From Diorhabda sublineata (lineage: Eukaryota > Arthropoda > Insecta > Coleoptera > Chrysomelidae), in assembly GCF_026230105.1 (NCBI RefSeq), contig NC_079480.1:24904488-24968487 (forward strand): DNA of 64,000 nt, written 5' to 3'. The notes under the pieces were generated by a model that ran no database searches, was not told the DNA's origin, and saw only the letters and a program-made list of their open reading frames with translations. The translations under genes and the position numbers were made by a program. Positions 58,183-64,000 of this stretch are shown here, in pieces. The stretch's first letter is position 1. Every line of letters starts with the position of its first letter.

Positions 58183-58519
58183 ATAGATGAGAATATAACA
58201 ATCACAAAACTACAGCCTTTAATTGTTACATTTTTTTTATTCATCGAAGGACACTTTGGGAAATACAAGAATGAATGTGAAATATCCGCGCTCTTCAATA
58301 CGCGTTACTACATGATGGTAGTAGGGATTAGTACGGTCCCTCAAGTAGGTATACTTGACTACTATTGTCAGTTCTATTGTGTCTGTTAGATAGACTTTCA
58401 TTGTTTTGACTGGATACCGAGATAGGATATATGTTTTATTCAGGGGTACAGAATTTAGGACTTTGTTATCCGAATACATTCTCATTTTAACTTCGTTGCC
58501 CTCTCGTACGGTTCTCGAT
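58183..58519. other. non-coding, nothing recognised
   Basis: No motif seen. Confidence 0.4.
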
Positions 58520-58960
58520 AACTAGGAAACTATTTTCTGACTTTCCTGTCTAATTTATCCCTAAAAAATTCAATCGGGTTGAGTTACGGTGACTGAGACG
58601 GCCAAATAATTTCTTTCAGTACATTCTCCCTTACCAATTCTTTCGAGGAATGCTTGGGATCGTTGTTGTGCTGAAAGATATATTTTCTGCCAACCTGGCG
58701 CTATGGAGAACCTATTACATATTCCTTCAAGATGTTTTATAGTTATATAGTTTCAAAATCAATTTTATCAAGTCCCGACGCTCTTGTTCAAAAACATCCC
58801 CAAGACATCACCGAGCCTCTCCAGAAGTTGTGTTAATGCACCACATTTTAACACCATAAAGACCCCGAATAAATTGCTTACAGCTGCGTTGATCATACTT
58901 TTGTCCTAATATGGGTTGTTTTCAGGTTGGAAGTAAGTGAAGAGATTCTATTTCCGGATT
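58520..58960 (-). pseudogene. Tc1-like transposase remnant
   Basis: The minus strand reads VLGMFLNKS-type sequence, then AENIFQHNNDPKHSSKELVR and EIIWPSQSP, a stop, and LNPIEFF with a KLDRKV block. The second catalytic Asp (QDNDPKH) is Asn here, while the Glu of NPIE remains. Upstream frames (about 58780-58960) include a GVKMWC block. Stops throughout. This is a different Tc1 branch from the remnant at 10930-11385, as the spacing between the two sites is shorter. Confidence 0.8.
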
Positions 58961-59525
58961 TCCAAATCTAAATGAGTAGCAAAGTGAATAAAATGTGAAA
59001 TTTTCAATAAACGATCTCTGCGCATAAAGTTGATGATGATAACAAGTCCATTTTTCATGTATCGTCCATACTAAGAATAAGTATGCCTATAAAACACCGG
59101 ATTCTGTCTATAGAAACTTTTGGATCAGAAAAATTTTCACACAACGTCTTTTACGATGTCTTCTCAATTATCGTACATAGAACATTCATTAAATTCGACG
59201 ATTTTACGATGATGGGTCGAGAATCTTCTGGTTTATCATTTCATTAATTTTGCTGTTCTCTGAAAGTTCAATTTCGACTGGTACTGAAAGTTAAGCATCT
59301 AAATCGTTTTTCACAAAACTACCTCCATCTTTGTACCACTAATATCTGGTCAACGTTCTTGCTATAAGTAATTTCTAGAGATTTTTTTAGTTAAGTCTGC
59401 GCGACTAAATGGTAACGGACTGATAACACCTGGCAGGACTATTACACCGTATTTTGTAGCTCTAGCATAATTAATAATATATCGAATCCGTATCTATAAC
59501 TTAACGACTAACATTCACAATATTT
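58961..59525. other. non-coding, nothing recognised
   Basis: No motif seen. Confidence 0.4.
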
Positions 59526-60026
59526 TCAAAATAAAATGGAACTTCTTTGAACTAACAAAAAGTATCGGGTAAACAACGCTCGTACTTGCTTGATACCCGG
59601 TCTATACCATATAGTTTTGTTTTGTTTGCTTTTTTCATTTATCTTAAATGAAAAACTCAACTCTCGTTGATATGCCATGAAATAAGACTGTAGAAAGTAG
59701 ATATGGGTTAGTGGGTTAACAATGGGACCTGGCTGAAGACGGCAGAAACCTTTGTTACTTGTTTCCTTGGCCGTATTTTCTGTTTGATTTACAATGAACA
59801 TTTTTCTCGATAAATCCAATCTTTTCGTATTTTCTCGTTCACAGAAACTACTAAAAGTATTTTTGATACTGGAATTAGCAAGATTTACACAAATTTTACA
59901 ATTATGTAAGTGATTGGTACATTTTTCCATTTCTACAATGTCTATATGTCTTCTACAATATATATAATACACCCTTTTGTCTTTTCCTTTCCCCTCATCT
60001 AGTTCTTTCTTCGTTTTGATTACCAA
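59526..60026 (-). other. unrecognised 166-codon ORF
   Basis: The longest minus-strand frame outside the repeats. It starts MVIKTKKELDEGKGKDKRVY and has a Cys/His pair region (CTNHLHNCKICVNLANSS). I recognise no domain, signal peptide or membrane segment. Codon composition is close to the AT-rich background, and the Cys and His spacing does not fit a standard zinc finger. It may be chance or part of a diverged element next to the Penelope-like copy. Confidence 0.25.
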
Positions 60027-60519
60027 CGGGCTTGCGGAGTATATTTGTTTTAAACCGTTTATAGAGCTCAGAGAATCGGAAAGGATAATAAAGTTTGGAG
60101 AGTTTGAGGTGTTGACATATTATACCGTTCCGTATATTCCGTGAAGTTTGGCTAAGAAAATGGAGAGAAGTAGAGAGTAAGAGTAGTCGGGAATTTGTCA
60201 ATTGAGTTAGACGTGGGTGTTACAAATGCTGCATCCTTCAATAATTTCCGTGGTAATTTGAGTAACATTTCTTTATTATTCAACAGATACAAGAGAAGTA
60301 TATCTGAAAATTGGTTTTTCTCATATATAATTCCAAAATAAGATTGTAAGCTCCAATTTTAATCCGAAAAAAAGATATTTCGCAGGAAATTTCCATCTGA
60401 ATTGATAAATATGACGATTGAAAACTCTGGAGAAAAAAATTTGATAGAGGACGGGCTAGCAAAAGTAATTCCAGAGGCTCTCTCAACATCACAAAAAAAA
60501 ATGCGCGCATTTCTCCACA
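60027..60519. other. non-coding, nothing recognised
   Basis: Minus-strand frames here (60280-60510) appear to be random continuation beyond the Penelope fragment. Confidence 0.35.
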
Positions 60520-60665
60520 AATAAACCTTCTCTAAAAATATATTATTGGATACATTTTTTAACAATTTTACATTATTTTGCGGTCAGTCCATATTTCAAA
60601 TGAGCTTTGTGCACTTTAAACCGGACAATAACGGATCTTAGCCTGCCCAATATACTTATCCTTAG
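60520..60665 (-). pseudogene. Penelope-like GIY-YIG fragment, inverted copy
   Basis: The minus strand from 60665 reads KYIGQAKIRYCPV, then in another frame VKLLKNVSNN. This repeats the plus-strand region 60728-60880 with an internal deletion of about 50 bp and a frameshift. It lies head-to-head with the plus copy, about 60 bp away. Confidence 0.8.
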
Positions 60666-60689
60666 GATAGAATACCAAATTTAAAAAAT

Positions 60690-60935
60690 AGTGGTATATA
60701 TGAAATAAGCTGTGGTGATTGTGGCGGAAAGTATATTGGGCAGACTAAAAGATCCGTTATTGTCCGGTTTCAGGAGCACAAAGTTCATTTGAATTATGGA
60801 CGGACCGGAAAATCAGGTATTGCCGATCATGGTATAAATATTGATAATGTAAAATTGTTGAATAATGTATCCAATAATAAATTGTTGGATGAATTTGAAA
60901 GCATCGAAATTGCTAGATGTATTGTTTATTGGTGA
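60690..60935 (+). pseudogene. Penelope-like GIY-YIG endonuclease domain
   Basis: The plus-strand frame reads SGIYEISCGDCGGKYIGQTK, then RSVIVRFQEHKVHLNYGRTG, IADHGI, VKLLNNVSNNKLLDEFESIE and IARCIVYW before a stop. GIY and YIG are both present (the first Tyr in GIYEI, the second in KYIG), with the zinc-type CGDC between them and the downstream Arg and EH block. This is the C-terminal endonuclease of Penelope-like retroelements, which nicks the target. The reverse transcriptase part is absent, so this is a 5'-truncated copy. The frame is intact over about 80 codons, suggesting modest age. Confidence 0.85.
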
Positions 60936-60989
60936 GAAAATTAATTATAAAACAGTTAGGTTAAGTTATTAGATTTTAGTTTAACTTCA

Positions 60990-61032
60990 GTCTCTGAAGA
61001 CGATAACTTGGTTATCGAAACGCGCGTCAGAC
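60990..61032 (+). ncRNA. hammerhead-ribozyme-like motif in the Penelope 3' region
   Basis: Elements in order: GTCT (60990-60993), CTGAAGA (60994-61000), an extra C, stem GATAAC/GTTATC with loop TTG (61002-61016), GAAA (61017-61020), a two-pair stem AC/GT around loop GCGC, then the GTC cleavage triplet (61026-61028) and AGAC (61029-61032), which pairs with GTCT. This is a type I hammerhead with a very short stem III, as known for Penelope-like elements. The unpaired C between CTGAAGA and stem II departs from the standard core, so activity is uncertain. Confidence 0.6.
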
Positions 61033-61540
61033 AGTGTAATTATGAGTGTTGGTGTAGTGGTGGTGTAAACAGTGTATTCAGTTTGAAAATAGTTGAGTAC
61101 TTCTATTGTAAAATAGGGAAATACAATGTTTAGTCTCCTACTTAATACTTAATGCTCAGTTTTTTATGACATTATTATGCTTTTCCTGACAATAGACAGG
61201 ATCAAGAGCTTGTTAATTATTATATTACTTCTACAATTTTTTTTATGAAGCTAAGTCTACAAAGAATATTTCTCATAGTTTCATAGTTTATAAAAGTTTT
61301 GTATCACCCTATATTTAGAAAGCTAAAAGTTATTTTTCCCTAATATTTTTTGAGAAAAACTATTTTTAGTTTGATATTTATTGACGGATACGTTGATTAT
61401 ATTAGTTTATCTCAATCAATTCAATTAACTTTTTTTATAGCATTTGTCCATTATCCAAACTGTGCCTGGTAGATTTTATTGGTTATAATTAAGTTTGTAG
61501 GGTTCATTTAAAAGCACTAGCTTTGTAGAGCGGCGGCAAA
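61033..61540. other. Penelope 3' end and AT-rich non-coding
   Basis: The first 60 bp (to about 61085) match the termini at 37873-37905 and 22490-22510. The rest has no motif. Confidence 0.4.
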
Positions 61541-61547
61541 GGGGTAG

Positions 61548-61674
61548 TATAAATGGATCTTATCTATAAACACACATCCATCCTGCCAGTTCAAGCGCAT
61601 CTATTCGAAGTACAACAAACCCATTTAACTGCTTGCAATACAGTTAATTAAAGCCAGACGGAAACTGTGTAGGT
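61548..61674 (+). promoter_or_regulatory. weak candidate promoter with non-coding first exon
   Basis: TATAAAT at 61548 and TATAAA at 61565 lie upstream of CCAGTTC (61586-61592, initiator-like). About 88 nt without any ATG then lead to GTGTAG and a GTAACC donor at 61675. The spacings to the initiator (40 and 23 bp) are not ideal. This is inference only. Confidence 0.18.
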
Positions 61675-61880
61675 AACCTTATGTGTACACATATATTGTT
61701 TGACCATATTATAATATTGTGAAGAATCAATCTCTCATGGGGAGAATAAAGAGACATTGTAAAATCTAATTAAACGTCTAGGGTTGGCTGAAATCACATA
61801 GAATGCTTAACGGGTGATAATAAGAGCTAAATAATGAAACAGGCCAACAAAAAACTTATTGCGAAAACTTTTAGTTATAG

Positions 61881-62180
61881 TTAAGAAGAGATATTCATAC
61901 ATTTTTTTGAATAGCTCTTAATTATTTTCATGTTGATACAAACAAGCCATCGAAATGGGTCTTTAGCCCGGCCCTGTCCAGCTACAATGGAATTTTGAAA
62001 TTCGGCGAATTCGCGGCACTTTTCATCTGGTTTTTTTATAAATGGCGGAAGCGGCTTTGATGATTTTTTCATAGAAGGCAGTATTTCTTTTGAACCCATT
62101 TTTAAACAGTCCCCATCGAAGGAAAAATCCATATCCAAACGGTGCGCGATTTTCCTTCCAAAAACAAGTATCCCGCACAC
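61881..62180 (-). other. unrecognised ORF with coding-like composition
   Basis: A 99-codon minus frame: MCGILVFGRKIAHRLDMDFS, then GSKEILPSMKKSSKPLPPFI, KKPDEKCREFAEFQ and GQGRAKDPFRWLVCINMK. It is charged and proline-containing, unlike the Phe/Ile/Leu frames expected by chance in AT-rich DNA, and its GC content exceeds the flanks. No domain is known to me. A TE-derived piece and an exon of a minus-strand gene are both possible. Clear splice sites were not found. Confidence 0.35.
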
Positions 62181-63126
62181 GCTATTCTAAAACATGTACA
62201 ATTCAGCTGAAATTTTGACAGTACAAAAACATACTAAATAATGGGAAATTGCTTTCGCCTGACTAGTACTATCGAGCGGTGAAGCATACATTGTAAGATT
62301 CATAACCTAGCTTTGCAGTCACCTTGAAACAAAATGCTTTTGAGAAGTTTTATGCAGTTGATTTGTTCAATAATATTGTCACTAGATCTCGCTTTGCTTT
62401 GTTTAGCTATCACTCCCGTTGTTTCAAGATTCAAGAATCATTTTGATCTTTCAAATGGAAAAGTAATTAATACTTTAATTTCGACAGAAACGGTGCTACT
62501 TTTAATAATAGAAGTAACAAACAAACTACCTCCACTTAAATGAAGCCAATAAAGGTATTATTCGGTTGTCTCATTTATTTATTTTGCTCTAATGTCTCCC
62601 CTAAACAAACTATCCCGGTTATTTTTTGTAATAATTATTGCTTGGAACCATGATTACCCTTTCCGTTTAAATATTCCTGTTCTTTTTTGTTTTTTATTTC
62701 ATTTCATTAACTCTTATTTGTTAATTTGGTCATGGGTGCAAACCATTTTAACTTTCTGTCTCATATATCGTTATTTTCTTGCTGATTTCTTTATTGCCTA
62801 TAAATGATCTTGAATATATGCAAGATACAATTTCGAAGCACTAGATAATCTTTCATTCATTTCTTTATCTTACATTTCTTCTCTGTGTATTGTCACCATT
62901 AGATATATAATCATTTTCATTAGTTGCATCGTTATGTTCATCTGTTTATTTTCTTCTTGTATGTGTATTATTTTTCGCTTTCCATCATCAATATTAAAAT
63001 TCTTCAATCCCATATCTTGCTGTTATCAATTGAGTCGCTTTTTAGATGTCACTCTTCAAAATAAAAACTTCAAAAATAGCCTTATAGGTTCTGTTCATTG
63101 TGGATAATCATCATTTTTTTATATTT
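62181..63126. other. non-coding, T-rich
   Basis: T-rich plus strand. The short frames (62334-62543, 62592-62807) are hydrophobic chance products. Confidence 0.45.
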
Positions 63127-63269
63127 CTAAATCTTCTTGATTTTAGTTCTCTTCTATATATTTTCATATAAAGACTTAAAGAAAAATCGAAACGTAAATT
63201 TAATCTTTCAAAAATTATTGACAAAAACTAATTTTGATACAGAAGAGACCTAAAATCAAGAAGATTTAG
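63127..63269. repeat. stem-loop with 29-bp arms
   Basis: 63127-63155 (starting CTAAATCTTCTTGATTTTAG) and 63241-63269 are inverse copies with one mismatch (T/G), separated by an 85-nt loop. Similarity stops sharply at both arm ends. It could be a tiny MITE or a hairpin RNA source. Confidence 0.9.
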
Positions 63270-63671
63270 GAGCATAAACGTATTAAAACGTCTAAGAAAT
63301 AAGAAATTAAAGAAATTTAAACATCGTTTTATAATAAAATCTTAAGTTTCTAAATAAGAAAATAAAACTTTAATCTACTTAGAAATAAATTCACTAATTT
63401 AATGCTGCTCTATAGGCACTTATTTCACACAATGTATACGCAATTTAAACAAAAATAGTGTTCGTACAAAATGATTAACTTCAATCATCGACATATTGAC
63501 ATAAATTGCATTGAATTTTGTATGAAACTAGCCAATCTCTACGTATTTAACGTTGTGTTTATTAGCTGCAATTTATGCTGAAACTATTTAAATTCAAAAT
63601 AACTTAATATAACATAATCAGATTTAGAATCCCTGGAGATGTTCTTGTCCCTGAATAATATTAACATTCAG
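63270..63671. other. non-coding, nothing recognised
   Basis: AT-rich. Ends in the acceptor AATATTAACATTCAG at 63657-63671. Confidence 0.4.
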
Positions 63672-63721
63672 CTGGGGTGACGACACCCGGCTACGACGAC
63701 ACGACGGGTATCACTGAAAGG
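63672..63721 (+). CDS. candidate exon D of a plus-strand gene
   Basis: A sharply GC-rich 50-nt island with acceptor ACATTCAG and donor AAAGG then GTAGGT. Read with one base borrowed from an upstream exon it gives GVTTPGYDDTTGITER, a natural-looking peptide ending on a codon boundary. Read in the phase left by exon C (first base completing Arg) it gives WGDDTRLRRHDGYH and then a stop. The first reading would require an intervening exon that changes the phase. Either it belongs to the same gene as exons A-C or to another gene continuing to the right of the window. Confidence 0.4.
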
Positions 63722-64000
63722 GTAGGTAGGGATAGTAAAACGAAGGCACGTTACTAAACATTGCACTCCAAAACTAAATTGAGTTTTATATCAGATTATG
63801 CATTATGTGTCTCATTATTCCAACTAGACAAAAGATATTGAAGTATTTCTACTTTAAGATTCGGATTTTTAGAATAGGATGAAAAACAATCGTATGCCGT
63901 GACTGTTATCGATCATTTAATAAGTTGCGTATCATGACTGAAATATTCCAATTTGAAGTGCTTCATAGGCTTTATAGTGTGGACTATTTCTATTTAAGAA

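Noticed and set aside
1..64000. tRNA and rRNA genes
   Set aside because: No segment with the internal promoter boxes (GGTTCRANTCC type) in a cloverleaf context and no rRNA-like sequence was found by eye. A tRNA search program would settle this.

Overview
This window looks like AT-rich nuclear DNA of an arthropod, most likely an insect. The evidence is long AT-rich non-coding stretches, no bacterial-style gene packing, very short exon-like islands with GT/AG splice sites, and the mix of mobile elements: mariner, Tc1-like, RTE-like and I/jockey-like LINEs, Ty3/Gypsy, Penelope-like, Crypton and Helitron. A beetle is a reasonable guess, but the species cannot be fixed from this sequence. No rRNA, tRNA or CRISPR array was seen.

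Host genes. A plus-strand gene is the best explanation for three short exon-like islands (19412-19508, 27976 or 28030-28089, 36955-36999). Each has consensus splice sites and all three share one reading phase, joining into one open peptide across introns of about 8.5-8.9 kb. Two more exon-like islands (56931-57060 and 63672-63721) could belong to it. A minus-strand first coding exon with ATG and a splice donor lies at 9433-9491, so a second gene probably runs leftwards out of the window. I cannot name either gene.

Layout. 0-9.4 kb: decayed mariner, two LINE fragments, a Crypton derivative, a Ty3/Gypsy gag remnant, Tc1 and two mariner remnants, then a very AT-rich intron-like block. 9.4-19.4 kb: minus-strand first exon, a Tc1-like remnant, two perfect hairpins, mariner remnants split by a dispersed repeat, a LINE fragment and a TE-type orphan protein. 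19.4-28 kb: exon A, a Helitron-like element with 185-bp tandem repeats, a Gypsy gag-protease remnant, a Penelope-type terminus, a LINE with one in-frame stop and a (TA)n tail, and a mariner. 28-37 kb: exon B, LINE and mariner remnants, a 9-bp polypurine minisatellite and exon C. 37-49 kb: LINE tail, an internally deleted mariner with a preserved D34D pair, another mariner, several diverged local duplications and a LINE. 49-55 kb: two copies of a small element, one flanked by 97-bp direct repeats and one fused to a fold-back. 55-64 kb: mariner, a Crypton with coding remnant, hAT-like and Tc1-like remnants, a Penelope-like element with a GIY-YIG domain and a hammerhead-ribozyme-like motif, an unknown ORF, a 29-bp-arm hairpin and a last exon-like island.

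Almost every recognisable protein here is a broken transposon gene. The window reads as large introns of host genes filled by many generations of elements. The parts most worth follow-up are the phase-matched exon chain, the Penelope terminus with its ribozyme-like fold, the Crypton pair and the element with 97-bp flanking duplications.
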